Of a DNA stretch of 64,000 nt, positions 32,640-43,954 are shown piece by piece. The stretch is from Eumeta japonica (taxonomy: Eukaryota > Arthropoda > Insecta > Lepidoptera > Psychidae), in the NCBI GenBank assembly GCA_005406025.1, contig BGZK01001455.1:1-64000 (forward strand), in the 5' to 3' direction. Within the stretch, counting starts at the first letter, position 1. Every line of letters starts with the position of its first letter. The position numbers and the translations under genes were made by a program. The notes under the pieces are model-generated. The model was not told where the DNA came from, searched no databases, and worked only from the letters and a program-made list of their open reading frames with translations.

Positions 32640-33810
32640 AAGATAGGTACTGTATATTAACATAAATAAATATAAATACTGTGATACGATAAAGAATCTG
32701 ATTGTTGTAGCACAAGTACCAGTGTATAAAGTGGATTCTTTAAGTTATATAAGAGAATTATTCAGCTATAATTGTACTATTTTCAACTGTGTGTTTATTA
32801 ATAACTGTCTAAAATAACGATTACTGACTCTACAATTATTATGAACGTAAAAAGTATATGAGTACGTAGCACAAAATGTAAAAAAATATGATTAAAGCAT
32901 TATTCAATACAAAAACTCTTTTTTCATTTACACCCCAGAACTTTTGACCTGCACATAATTATAATAAAAACTTGAATTATTTATAAAAATAAAACTTAAG
33001 TGAACATGTTTAAACTAGTCGCAACATGTTACAAGGGTTGGGACGCAACCCATACAATAATGCCCATTGTCCTTTAATAATACATGCTGACATTCACAGT
33101 TGGTGCACAAACATCAATCAAATATTACAAGGAAAATTATTAAAATTTGATAATAATGACTTAGCAAAAGTGCAAGCGGCAAATTATTACATGTTACATA
33201 ATAAAAAATAATAAATAAGTACTGATTATAATTTCTTTTATTTACAAGGCGACATGCTACTTAAAATTTTAGACGAATAAAATCGTATCCATCTGGATTC
33301 TAAGTATTGTGTGTCGTCTTAATATCCCAAATTTGAAATCGAAAAAAGGAGTTTTTTCAAAATAACTTGTGAAATGGTCAGTTGTGAACTGTCAGAAATC
33401 TATTCCTATATAGAGTGTAAATATTGTCAACATTTGTAAAAGAAACATACCTAAATTGTAATTTAATAAACAGTGATGATATCATAAACGTAAAACAAAA
33501 TACTGTACAAAAACAAAATTAATATAACACATCTGTTCAAAATAAAACTACCTCTATGAGGATTTTGCTCAAAAATTAATTTTACTTGCATGTTCATATA
33601 GGATAGGAAATCATATCTTAGGACTAGACAGTTTTTTTAAACTCCCATATGTATTTCCAGTGCTAAATGAAGAGGCTCCTTCTTCGAGAGGTTCTATACC
33701 TTTAGAGAACGTCAATAAGATTTTGCATCTGTGAAGCATACAGGTTTTTATAATTTTAATTAATTTTCACAACATTGTATTCGTTTATAATTATTAATAA
33801 AAGAATTATA
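32640..33810. other. AT-rich spacer with one short ORF
   Basis: The only ORF worth noting is 33026-33211 (+), starting MLQGLGRNPYNNAHCPLII. It has TE-protein flavour but no family I can name. The rest shows no coding signal or clear repeat. Confidence 0.4.
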
Positions 33811-33814
33811 TTTT

Positions 33815-34215
33815 ATAGGTGTGCCTGTTGAACAAAAATGAAAAAAAAACATGTTTGTCACAAAATATCAAATTATAAGCTTAAAATTAAGAAAAAATAT
33901 GGAAAAGTATGTAAAAAGTTACATTCAAGTAAGACAAAAAATTCAAATTTTAAGAAATAAGATTGAAAAAGTAAGAAAATTGGCAAAAAAATAATTTCTC
34001 AAACAGATGGAGAGTAAGATGTCACCAGCTGCAAAATTGTTATTTCACATGCAATATAAAGGATTTAAAAAGTTACCAAAAGGAAGACACTTTACTCAAG
34101 AATAAAAAATAATGTCTTTATCACTTTATAAATAAAGCCTTAAATCCTATAGAGTATTATCAAAGTTGTGTGTGCTTCCATCTTCTAAAACTTTAACAAA
34201 TCTATTAAACTAAAT
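33815..34215 (+). pseudogene. P-element/THAP9-like transposase fragment
   Basis: Across two frames the sequence gives a basic coiled-coil-like start, then 'ESKMSPAAKLLFHMQYKGF', 'KLPKGRHFTQE' and, after a stop, 'KIMSLSLYK', 'ALNPIEYYQ' and 'CVCFHLL'. That order (coiled coil, then 'xxKGRRYT..EKxxxLxLYK..P..Y') is the region after the THAP domain in THAP9 and Drosophila P transposases. No THAP finger and no catalytic part are adjacent. At least four stops. Confidence 0.6.
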
Positions 34216-34224
34216 TCAATTAAA

Positions 34225-35222
34225 ACCTGGTATGACTTTAACCAGTTTGAAAGAAACGAACAAACATTGCACCGATTAAAGCAACATTTATCAAAATTTC
34301 ATAAGGCGGAACACAGATAAGTGTTAAAACGACAGTCAGAAATTTATTTGAGAAAAGACACTAAATTAAAGTGAACCGATTCAAAAATCGCATTAGAACT
34401 ATTGAGTACAGATCAACCGAATCTTGTTCAGTCAACGATCCCAAGTTTGACCGCTAAATCTAAATTTGTACAAAAGCCTGATGATCATTAAATTACAAAA
34501 AGGATTGACAAAGCAATAGTGGGCCTTGTCATTGTGGATATGCTGCCCTATGCATTGGTGGAAGGTGAGGCATTTTGGCGACTCAATTTCACCGATCCCC
34601 TTGCAGTTCACAAATATTGGATGAACTTTGAAAAATATTTTAGTACATCACTGATACCGAAAACATATGAAATAATGAAGTCTAAAGTAGTTGACTTTAA
34701 TTGCAAAGAGCGAGTGGGTGACTGTTACTATCGACATCTGGACCAATGCATGTAAAACATGTTCACTTCTCAGATTTACATCTCATTTTAACGTAAACCA
34801 TCAATGTTTGAAAGTTATCTTGGGTGAATGTTTGTTAGAACAAGATCATATCATTCAATATATTTAGCAAAAATTTACAGAGATTGTGAACGAATGTAGT
34901 TTAAACGGCAAGATTTTTCTGGTCCTAGTGACAATGCAACAATGAAAGTTGAATATGAATCTATAGGTTGTGTTGCACAAACGCTGCAGTTGGTGATAAA
35001 ACAAGGACTATTTTCAGATGAAGAAACCAAAGATTTGTTATAAAAATGCAGAAAATGGTAGGCCATTTCCACCACAGTGAGCCAACAATCAGAAAACTGA
35101 CAGAATATCAAAAACAATACAGACTGCCAGAACATACTTTGGTGCAAAATGTTGATGTGAGTTGGAATAGCACGTACTTGATGTTACAAAAAGTTTTTGA
35201 AACAAAAAATGCAGCTAACTTG
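34225..35222 (+). pseudogene. BED-type hAT transposase, decayed
   Basis: Starts with the second half of a BED finger ('LKQHLSKFHKAEHR', H-x4-H at about 34277-34317). Then 'KAIVGLVIVDMLPYALVEGE' and 'NFEKYFSTSLIPKTYEIM', 'VTIDIWTN' (first Asp region), 'KVILGE', 'FSGPSDNATM' (second region) and 'DVSWNSTYLMLQKVFE'. These are ordered hAT landmarks over about 1 kb with many frame breaks. The C-terminal half is lost at 35222, where LINE sequence begins. Confidence 0.75.
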
Positions 35223-35224
35223 TA

Positions 35225-35808
35225 CACCGTCCGTCGGAGGATTCTGATTCCGATCCTGGGTGGAGTGACGTTTCGGACGATCACTCCGACTTCACTCCAG
35301 TTCAGCGTCGGACAACTTCCCATGCAAAATCCGAACCCGCCTTATTTCTCGCTCAAGCTACCGCTGGGTCTACTTACTTCCGAGTTTCATCCAAAAAAAG
35401 CCAAAAAGGCACCCAATTCTATCGTAACCATTCCCGCCAAATCGACCAAGTCGATTTATGACACCCCAGAGATGGAGGAAGCTATCCCAGCCTTCCGCAG
35501 CATCACAAGAGGCAACACCCGCAACCACGAAAAACACCAACAAAAATAAAAGTGACGAGGCTGACGTCACCCCTCCCACCCCCCAACTCTGCGCCGCGTG
35601 GCCCGAAGCCACCACCTGTGGTCGGACAGAACAAGGATCGGTGGACCGAGCTACGCAGAAAATGCGCAGAAAAGAATATTCAATTCTCGCAAGCACGTAA
35701 TTCTATTCAGGGTTTAAAGTTACAAGCAAAAACCGCTGCAAATTTTATAAATTTGCAAAATCTTCTAGTAACTCAAGGTTACGCCTTCCACACATACTCC
35801 CTTATTTG
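35225..35808 (+). pseudogene. jockey-type LINE ORF1 (gag-like) fragment
   Basis: Acidic start 'SDSDPGWSDVSDDHSDF', Pro/Ser/Thr-rich middle, then 'DRWTELRRKCAEKNIQFSQA', 'NSIQGLKLQAKTAANF' and 'GYAFHTYSL', the typical region before the zinc knuckles of jockey-clade ORF1. GC content is higher than the neighbours. One or two frame changes occur near 35455-35560. It stops after 'HTYSL', before the CCHC knuckles, so it is truncated on both sides. No reverse transcriptase follows. Confidence 0.7.
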
Positions 35809-35809
35809 A

Positions 35810-36050
35810 ATTTGAAGCGGTCTTAAATGTTTTCGCGAGATCTGCGAGTTTAGTTCGTTATAATCAAAGAGATTAAATAATATATATTATACATAGAGAG
35901 AGGACACGGCCACTGTTTTCGTGTCATATGCCGGAGAGGACAATTGTCCTCTTCTTGTCTGTCACTGCAATGCTATCGAGTGAACGGTCGTGCGCGTCAC
36001 ATTGGAAACAAGAGAGCATAAATAGTAAATAAACAGTCGTAAGCTTAAAT
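35810..36050. other. Short spacer, possible promoter of the THAP gene
   Basis: Contains a near-palindrome around 'gagaggacaattgtcctctt' (35933-35952). No gene is seen. It leads directly into the THAP exon. Confidence 0.35.
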
Positions 36051-36125
36051 ATGCCTACTTGTGTGTTACGATATTGCAAAAGTCAACGTTCTAAATCAAC
36101 TGAAGGAGATTTAAGCTTCTTTTCG
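36051..36125 (+). CDS. THAP-domain protein, exon 1
   Basis: Reads MPTCVLRYCKSQRSKSTEGD followed by 'LSFFS' and a donor TCG|TAAGT or TTC|GTAAG near 36125. M-P-x-C-x4-C is the standard start of a THAP zinc finger (C2CH). Exon 2 supplies the rest. Confidence 0.75.
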
Positions 36126-36382
36126 TAAGTTTTTACCATTTTTATACACTTTTGTTTTAAATTTCTCGTCAAGAATCTCCTAGAACAAAGATTTTATTGT
36201 ATTTAGCGCCATCTCGAACTCAATAGCAAAACTACTGAATTAAGGATGTCATCAATTTGTATAGATATGATTTAAAATTTTATTTTAATAAAACTTGTGT
36301 TATAGAAATATTCTATTTACATTAATTAAAGAGTAGAACGTGACGTACTTATAATGTCTTATGCATTTATTATTTTTTTTAG

Positions 36383-36599
36383 ATTTCCTGCTTTGAATAA
36401 AAAAGAACAGGAAACTTGGATCGATTTTGTTCAAGCTGAACGCAAAGAAGATTTCTGGATACCTTCTTCTTCATCAAAATTGTGCATTAAACATTTTAAA
36501 AAAGATGATATAAAAATTTCAAAATCCGGGCGTAAAACTTTAAAAAAAGGAGCATTACCATACAATAAAATCTTGTTCTTGGCGAAAAAAATGTCATAA
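36383..36599 (+). CDS. THAP-domain protein, exon 2
   Basis: After TTTTTTTTAG the frame reads 'FPALNKKEQETWIDFVQAE' and 'SSSSKLCIKHFKKDDI', giving the last Cys and His (C-x2-H) of the C2CH finger, then 'GALPYNKI', the AVPxF-like end. It stops at 36597. A one-base change in the A7 run at about 36583-36589 would join it to the next ORF. THAP fingers bind DNA and are shared by P-type transposases and host regulators. Confidence 0.75.
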
Positions 36600-37192
36600 A
36601 CCAGCCTTTAGTTCCACGAGAAAAAATCATTCTTCCACCTTTGCACATAAAACTAGGGCTCATGACACAATTTGTCAAAGCTCTTGACAAAAATGGTCAA
36701 TGCTTCAAGTTCCTTTCTCAAAAATTTCCGGGATTGAGTACTGAGAAATTGAAGGCTGGAATTTTTGATGGGCCTCAGATACGTCAACTAATAAAAAGTT
36801 CTAAGGATTTTGAAGCTTCTATGACTGAAATAGAAAAACTTGGGTGGAAATCTTTTGTCGCTGTTATACAAAACTTTTTTGGTAACTTTAAAGCAAATAA
36901 CTATAAACAGTTAGTCGAAGAAATGCTCCTGAACTTCAAAAATTTAGGATGTAATATGAGTTTGAAGGTGCACTATCTAAGTAGTCACATTGATCATTTT
37001 GAACATAATTTAGGAGATTTTAGCGAAGAACAAGGTGAACGCTTTCACCAGGATATAAAAACAATGGAACACAGGTACCAAGGCAGATGGGATACTCATA
37101 TGATGGCTGATTATTGCTGGGGAATTATGCGTGATTGTCCAAGACGAGCTCATTCAAGAAAATCATTCAAAAAAAATTTTCTGGATGTATAA
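36600..37192 (+). CDS. Conserved multicopy ORF of unknown function
   Basis: The frame (without its own Met until 36641) reads 'LVPREKIILPPLHIKLGLM', 'FVKALDKNGQCFKFLSQKF', 'KLKAGIFDGPQIRQLI', 'LGCNMSLKVHYLSSHIDHF', 'SEEQGERFHQDIKTMEHRY' and 'MMADYCWGIMRDCPRRAHS', ending at 37192. It looks highly conserved and TE-like, and I recall similar sequences across arthropods. I cannot assign a catalytic fold. It follows the THAP ORF at once and is probably its continuation. No internal stop over 183 codons. Confidence 0.5.
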
Positions 37193-37259
37193 TTTCCAAA
37201 TAAATTAAAATGTTTTTATAAATTTGTTTTTTTCTTCTTTCTTATGAACAAGAGCTGAT

Positions 37260-38580
37260 ATGGAAAATGTGACTAGTTTTCTCGTATCAACTCCCAAAAT
37301 ACATCCAAAATCAGGTATAAACTCTTAGGCACCAAAATGAGTGTAGGCCAGTGTAATATATTTATAAATCAGTTGTTACTATTTTAAAATAGTCACTCTG
37401 TTATCATTTAAATTAAAGATAACAACGCTCTATCCACAGTCGCCACACAGCTCTTACAAATATATGAATACAATGAATTTATTTCTACCACACATGTTTA
37501 ATTGCAAAATATTTGTTACAGGTGTAAGTCAAGGGCTAGTTTCAAAAATTGTTAAAGAGGGCCAAGCAACAGAAGAAGCTGGTACCAAAATTCGGCAGGC
37601 AAGCAGAGAATACGAAAAAGTGGATTTGTTCATGTAGATGATTTTGATCAGGGAGTTATCAGACGAAAAGTCCATGAATTTTATTCTGCCAAAAAGGAGA
37701 TTCCTACCATAAAAAAACTTCTAGAGATATTAGACAGAAATAAATTACACAGGACAGCGAGAAACTCTTCGAAAGCCACTTTACAAGTTGGGATTCCGTT
37801 TTAAAAAAACTAAGTCCAATCGTAAAGTTCTGATGGAACGTAATGAAGTATCGGCTTGGAGAGCAAGGTACTTGCGTGAAGTGGATAAAAATAACAAATC
37901 ACCCAACATCCGGGCCTCTGATTTATTTAGATGAAACTTATATTCACTCTTCACATACATCTGGCAAATGTTGGTAAGGAGAGGGCGTAGAAGGAGTATT
38001 AGAGCCTGTATCAAAAGGTCAAAGATATATTATTGCTAATGCGGGAGAGGATGCAGGATTTTTAAAAAATGCACTTACAGTATTTAACTCAAATACAAAA
38101 AGCGGTGACTATCACGATGATATGAATAGTGCCAATTTCAAAAAATGGATGATTGAAAAATGCTCCTTATCACCGTGTTTGCGTGAATAAAGTCCCAAAT
38201 TCAAATCCTTTAAGGAGAAGATTTAACTAAACCCCAGCTGTTAGAAATAATTAAAAGAAACAAACCTGAGCCCATACGAAATTGAAAGGATTGCGGCAGA
38301 AAATAGTCATAGGTGCTTGTATTTACCCCCCTATCACTGTGACCTTAATCCGATTGAATTAATATGGAGCACAATTAAAAGATATATGGGCAACGTAAAT
38401 ATTGATCACAAAAATGATGAGATCTCTCGTCTGTTACTAGAAGCATTTGAAGCTATTTCCGTTCATGAGTGGAAACAGCATTGTAAACATGTTCATAGGC
38501 TAGGAGGAGAGTGTTTAAAACAGGACTTGTATTTAGATGAACCTTTTATAATAAATGTGACAAGTGTGGCATGGAAGTAG
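37260..38580 (+). pseudogene. IS630-type transposase copy 1 (second Asp region deleted)
   Basis: A first exon MENVTSFLVSTPKIHPKSG ends at a donor near 37314. After TTACAG (37523) come 'VSQGLVSKIVKEGQ' (HTH), 'VIRRKVHEFYSAKKEIPTI', 'YLDETYIHSSHTSGKCW' (first Asp), 'ISKGQRYIIANAGED'-like sequence, 'SGDYHDDMNSANFKKWM', then 'PYHCDLNPIELIWSTIKRYM' with the catalytic Glu. The segment that should hold 'VxDNAxYH' (second Asp) is missing near 38160-38170: 'KWMIEK' runs straight into 'SYHRVCVNK'-like sequence. Several frame breaks too. It is a relative of the better copy at 42076-43505. Confidence 0.75.
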
Positions 38581-38825
38581 AAGGAGTATGGCCTCTCAAC
38601 CAGGATGATGTTGCACATTCTTCAAAAACTGTGTTTGACCACAATTATTGCAAACGTGGTTTTCTATACATCCTAAAATTTTTTTTTTTGTTTTTCTTTT
38701 ACTTACATCCACTAACTAGGCCTACCACTAATATCTAAAGGGGTCTTTTAAAAAGAAGGTTTCAATTTAAACGATCGAATCCCTTAACCTCCTTGTTAAA
38801 AGGCTATCGCAGTAGATAGATACAT

Positions 38826-38827
<2 letters not shown>

Positions 38828-38880
<53 letters not shown>
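38828..38880. repeat. (AT)n microsatellite
   Basis: About 52 bp of uninterrupted AT dinucleotides, directly beside the left TIR of the DUF7869-like element. It may mark the insertion site or have grown from the target. Confidence 0.9.
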
Positions 38881-38883
<3 letters not shown>

Positions 38884-39637
38884 CATATAAAAGCAAAAGC
38901 AGCAATATCCAAAATTATAACAAACGAACTTTTTGATTTATAAAAACATCTAGGCAAACCGTTATTATGTATTAAAAATAATACTGTACTAAATCCCACA
39001 ATATCCCATATAAAATGTCAAGAAAAATCAACAAGTTGTAGCAAACACAGCAAAATCCAATAGTGTAATATTCAAAACTTGCAATATCCAATTCAGCCAA
39101 TCATAGATAAGTAAACATGTAGCAATTAGTATGGCTATTGTTGTCGTCAAAGTAAGAATCCTCCGTGATATTTAATTGTTTTAAACCATATTTGAGTTTA
39201 TCATTAAAATTTAAATGTGCCTTTATGAAGATGGAATGTTTCCCCATCCCTGTAACTGATAATAAAGCTAGAAAACATTTATTACAACCAGAAAAATGGA
39301 AGCGTAACTTGGCCAAAACTGTGAGGTTAGTATAATAAAACTTAATAATTTTGATCATTTATTTAAGCGAAGTGAAGATACTAAGTGAATATACAAGTGA
39401 ATAAGTGAAACATGGAGTTGACGATAAAACTGATAGCATCTAACATAAAATAAAAAGATTATCATATACTATGTTAGATAAATTCTCTTTTATTAATTAA
39501 CTGTACTTATAAATTTCGTACAAGTCTGCCCATGCATCCGTTTTTATTTTATTTATTCTTGATTTCTTACTATCAATGTACTTGTTGGTCTGTAGATGAA
39601 TTAAATAACATTTTTTTTCAGGTATTCGGCCAAAACC

Positions 39638-41315
39638 TTGCCAAGCAGACCAAAATGTCTACATAAAAAGACATTTAGTTGTGCATCTTTGTCAATGGTA
39701 GATATTAAACATTTTTTTGATGGATTTTATAAATATAAAGAAAAATCTAAACAAGATGCTTATATATTAAAGCACTGTTCGGTCAAAAAAGTCTGTCGTC
39801 GTAGACCAACTACGCATAAACACGCAAAAAAAATTTTTCAAACTAAGTATTTCGTGTTCAGTTTGTCCCAAAGAAACGCTTGCAAGTATGTCAGACGTTC
39901 TTTTTAAAAATATTACAGATAACTAAATACCGAGTTCAGACCATAATGAAAGAATATTTTAAGACAGGAACACTACTAAAAGAGAAAAGAGGTGGAGATC
40001 GTGGTTCTCAAAAGTACCAAAAAAAAAAACAATCAATAATGACTTTTATAAAAAAGTTTAATTGTGATGAGCCACACTATTGTCGAGGGAAGACAACACG
40101 TTATTATTTACCTGCGGATTTAAACACCAGTAAGTTATGTAAAATGTATAATGCTGAAGTTAATGATGATTTGAAAGTGAAGCCCTCATATTTTCGCAAT
40201 ATTTTCAACAAAAAGTTCAATCTCGGATTTGGTTCTCCCAGAACGGATGTCTGTTCAACATGCTTACAGTTCAAAGAAAAAATGAAAAATGAACAAAATG
40301 GACGAATACGTAATGAACTAATGATTAGACAAAGAATACATAAATTAAAGGCAAAAGCATTTTTTAATTATGTTAAAGAGGAAAGGGCAGACCTGGTAAC
40401 ACTAACATTTGATTGCCAGAAAAATTTAATTTTACCTAAAGTTCCTGACCAGTCTGCGTACTACTCGCGAGTATTTAACTTATTTAACTGTACCGTCGTG
40501 ACAGGATCTTCTAAAAGCAAATTAGGACCCGAAAATGTTGTTTCATATTGTTGGACTGAAAATATGTTCCCGAAGGCATCAAATCAAATTTCTTCCATAG
40601 TTTACCATAGATTACGGACTTTAAATTTCACTGCTAATATCAGCTCAGTACGTCTTATTGCAGATGGCTGTGGGCAAAACAAGAACAGTACGTTATTGGC
40701 GATGTGTTCAAAGTGGCTAACGGAAGCACCAAGACACGTAAAATGTCTGGAAGTTATCTTCCGGTTGTTGGTCACTCATATATACCACCAGACAGAGTAT
40801 TTGCTTTAATTGAAAAGAAGTGAAGAAGCGAGAGATAATTGCCAACCCTCAAGAATATTTAGAAATTATATCTCAATTTAGTTCCGTAATACATTTAGGT
40901 ACTGATTGTAAAGTGTTTGATTGGAAAGATGCAATGACAAATATTATGAAACCTGTGGGTAAATGGCATTTTAAATTTTCAATGTGCAAAGATACACTTT
41001 AAAGAGATCGAAAAGAATTGGTAATGTATTAATTAAAGGAAATATCCATTACAAAATGGATGACGGAACAGTAAAAATGTAAATATTCCAGGAGCACTTT
41101 CATCTGACATGAATCCTAAAGAAATTCCGGCAGGAAATAATGTTAGTAGCTGTAAAGCAGTAGATGTTCGAAAATTATTAATAGCTCATTATGGCGATGA
41201 GTGGCAAAATATTGCCAAACTGAATTTCTTTGTCCCTTTACTAAGTAACATACAAGTAGCTGATAATGATGAACAATGTGAACCTGAGACCCAGGATATA
41301 TCAAATATTATTTGA
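39638..41315 (+). pseudogene. DUF7869-like transposase gene, frame-broken
   Basis: An exon after TTTTTTTCAG (39622) holds 'CSVKKVCRRRPTTHKHAKK' and 'ALYYVFSLSQRNACKYV'-like sequence, then 40000-40805 reads without break: 'YLPADLNTSKLCKMYN', 'SPRTDVCSTCLQFKEKMK' (C-x2-C), 'VTLTFDCQKNLILPKVPDQS' (first acidic motif), 'RLIADGCGQNKNSTLLAM' (second acidic motif). Then 'LEVIF' and, after two one-base losses (at 40761 and 40817), 'VGHSYIPPDRVFALIEK', 'KKREIIANPQEYLEII', 'FDWKDAM' and 'AVDVRKLLIAHYGDEW'. This is the plan of a widespread insect TE family carrying DUF7869. I infer a DDE/D nuclease but see no proof of the third acid. Confidence 0.65.
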
Positions 41316-41339
41316 GCCGCAAGAAGAAAATGATGAGTT

Positions 41340-41760
41340 GATTGTTTAATAAATTAATAAATTAGCACTTTATAAATTTATTTCACCCATTTATATAATA
41401 TATACCATAACATTGTAAAATATGTCTATATCATTCAAATATTTATATTTGTGTGTGATCTATTTAAAAGTATCAAAATATTTATCGATGTAGTTACGGT
41501 CACCAGTATGGCGTCGTTTGTAGCAAAAACAGCATTATACGGGTATTTGAATTCTATAAACAGCAATATCCACATGTTAAGTACAAACACATCAATATCC
41601 GATATTTTTATCCTTTTTTCTAATTTGAATGATAATTAATTTTAAAAATTCTTTACTAATATTATTCAAAATCAATTGATTTTTCAACTGGATTGATATT
41701 AAGGTGTATCTACAAATACACAGTTGATAAGAATTAATTTATCGGTTTACTCAAAATGTC
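41340..41760. other. 3' non-coding part of the DUF7869-like element
   Basis: AT-rich, with two AGCAATATCCA-like subterminal motifs (about 41562 'agcaatatccacatg' and 41597 'atcaatatccgat'). No gene. Confidence 0.55.
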
Positions 41761-41879
41761 TAAAACTGGATATTGCTACTTTTGCTTTTATATGATTCAT
41801 ATATATATATTTACAGCCTGCTAGACTTATTACGTCCGTGTGGAAAAAATCCCATACTGATATTGCGTCCACCGACTTA

Positions 41880-41913
41880 GAGATAATCTACGATAACATG
41901 GCGCGCCCCTCCA
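41880..41913 (+). repeat. Left TIR of the DD82E element
   Basis: GAGATAATCTACGATAACAT followed by GGCGCGCCCCTCC. The match to the right TIR is perfect over at least 30 bp. Confidence 0.9.
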
Positions 41914-42075
41914 ACTTATTACATTAGTGTAAGTAACAATATCGGAACAAGGCGTTGTGTATGTATTTGTAAGTATTCGTCTTTAGTAACGGGCCAGCAA
42001 TCGTCCGAGACAGTCGAGCTATTGTTTTCGCGTCGGTCAACAATACGAAAGTACTAAATGCAGAAAAAGTATAAC

Positions 42076-42111
42076 ATGGAGAATTCCAGAAAAAAAGTAA
42101 TGCATAGTCAG
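42076..42111 (+). CDS. DD82E transposase, exon 1
   Basis: Short first exon MENSRKKVMHSQ ending at CAG|GTAAAA. Exon 2 begins after TTTTAG at 42194 with 'ARGVIATVYQRMKFEAE'. The 12-residue basic start and the small 82-bp intron are plausible for this element type but rest on splice signals only. Confidence 0.55.
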
Positions 42112-42193
42112 GTAAAACTTTTATTTGTTATTTATTGCTTTATCTCACGTGTTCTGTAGCCGTAGATATTTAAAATAAAATTGTTTATTTTAG

Positions 42194-43505
42194 GCTCGAG
42201 GAGTTATAGCTACTGTGTACCAACGAATGAAGTTCGAAGCTGAAAATGGTGTGGAGCGCGTAACCGATGCGAGGTGGCGCACTTCAAAAGCTGTGGGAGT
42301 AAGCGAAAGAACCGTTACAAGAATTTTGAAGCAAAACGAGAAAGTGATTCAACTGGCGCGGTGTTGAGATCACCACATAAGATGAAGAAACCTCGCAAAT
42401 GCTTGAGACGAGATATCGATAATTTCGATATGGCAGTAGTAAGACGGACTATTAATAATTTTCATAAGGAATATAAGCAATTTCCTACACTGAAAAGTTT
42501 GAAGAAGATATTGAACGAGAAAATTAATTATAAAGGATGTATCGAAACTTTACGACGTTTGCTGTTTGATTTAGGGTATGAATGGATAAATACTGATGAT
42601 AATCGCCGAATGCTTAGCGAGAAACATGACATACAAATGCTTAGGTACAAATATTTAAAGCAGTTGAGAAAATATAGAGAAGAAGGGAGAAATATTGTAT
42701 ATACAGATGAGAGTTACATACACACTACACATGTACAAAACAAGTCATGGGCAAATGAGAACGGATCTATTGCACAAAAAAATTTCTAAGGGCTTAGAAT
42801 TATTATAGTTCATGCTGGCAACAAAATGGATTTGTCCCAAATGCATGTTTAATTTACAAGGCCAGTTCAACAACAGGTGATTACCATGACAACATGAATC
42901 ACGAAAATTACAAAAAATGGTTTAAAACTCAATTACTTCCGAATATACCAAAAAAATCGGTTATCGTTATGGACAACGCGTCTTATCATAACACATTTGC
43001 GGAAAAAGTGCCCAATTCCAACAGCAAGAAAGCGGACATGCAGGAGTGGCTTACCTATAAAAATATTGAATTCCGGGAAGATATGAAAAAGATAGAACTT
43101 TACGACATTATTTTAAAACATAAGGACAACTCTAAAAATTATGCCATAGATGCAATTGCTAAAGAAAATGATATTGATATTTTAAGATTGCCTCCATACC
43201 ACCCAGACTTAAACCCAATAGAAAAAATTTGGGGTGTATTAAAAAACTATGTAGCAAACAGAAATATCGACCAAAACTATACGTCCATCCTGAATTTAAT
43301 TAACGAACGCTTAGCTATGATTAATGTTACAATTTGGGATAAAACTTGCCAACATGTCGAAGAGACAGAAAATAAATACTGGAAAGACTATGATGATGAA
43401 CAAGAATTTACTATTTATGTAGGTGATTCAGAATCTGATAACGACACATCTAGCTTTTATGATAGCGATGAAAATTCTATATCTAGTGCTAATAAAGAGC
43501 ATTGA
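42194..43505 (+). pseudogene. DD82E IS630-type transposase, exon 2 (a few single-base breaks)
   Basis: Reads 'ARGVIATVYQRMKFEAENG', an HTH 'SKAVGVSERTVTRILKQ', then after a frame change 42274-42789: 'MAVVRRTINNFHKEYKQFPT', 'YTDESYIHTTHVQNKSW' (first Asp). The frame slips at about 42785 and at 42833 (an A4 run). From 42894 it is open: 'GDYHDNMNHENYKKWF', 'VIVMDNASYHNTF' (second Asp, codon at 42972), 'LPPYHPDLNPIEKIWGVLKN' (Glu codon at 43221). The second Asp and the Glu are 82 residues apart by direct count. The C-terminus is acidic and Ser-rich. This spacing is the mark of the DD82E/Sailor group of IS630-Tc1-mariner transposons. Confidence 0.85.
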
Positions 43506-43954
43506 TTTGCTTTAGTTCGGAATAAAATTTAATTACGATTTATTTAACTAAGCTTTCCCATAACCATAACATATTTTGATGCAGGCTCAAATTGCTAGCA
43601 CCCATAACGCTTATGTTTGAAATTTTTAATGTCTCAACTTTTGAAATAAACATATTTTAATTTATTTAAAGTAAATATTCATTTTATGCTATCCTTACTC
43701 ACAACATCTTGAGTTTTACCAAATTAGTCGTCGGACTAGTCATAATTCACACAGCTGTGCGACAGTAAGGACGCATTTTTTTCATAGAGTACGCTTATGC
43801 AGAGCTATATTATAACAATGAGCCAACTAGCGACACAATCAGTTGAGCATAAAATCCGTAGATTTGTTTTAGTTTAGCGACACGCACACATCTGCGCAAG
43901 GCTAGGCGGGGCTCTGTTTGTTCTTTCACTCATACATTTAACTGCGATATTTTA

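Larger units (their letters stand above)
38883..41800 (+). mobile_element. DUF7869-like DNA element with subterminal repeats
   Basis: Left end region 'acatataaaagcaaaagcag' (38883 on) is matched in inverse near 41780-41797 ('cttttgcttttatatgattc'), giving TIRs of about 28 bp that include AGCAATATCCA. That 11-mer recurs inside both ends: near 38902, 39045 and 39085 at the left, and near 41562, 41597 and 41768 (inverse) at the right. One transposase-like gene fills the middle. The exact target duplication is hidden by flanking AT repeats. Confidence 0.65.

Noticed and set aside
35370..35696. 108-codon minus-strand ORF in the jockey fragment
   Set aside because: Antisense of a GC-rich ORF1 region. 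The plus strand has the conserved 'HTYSL' region.
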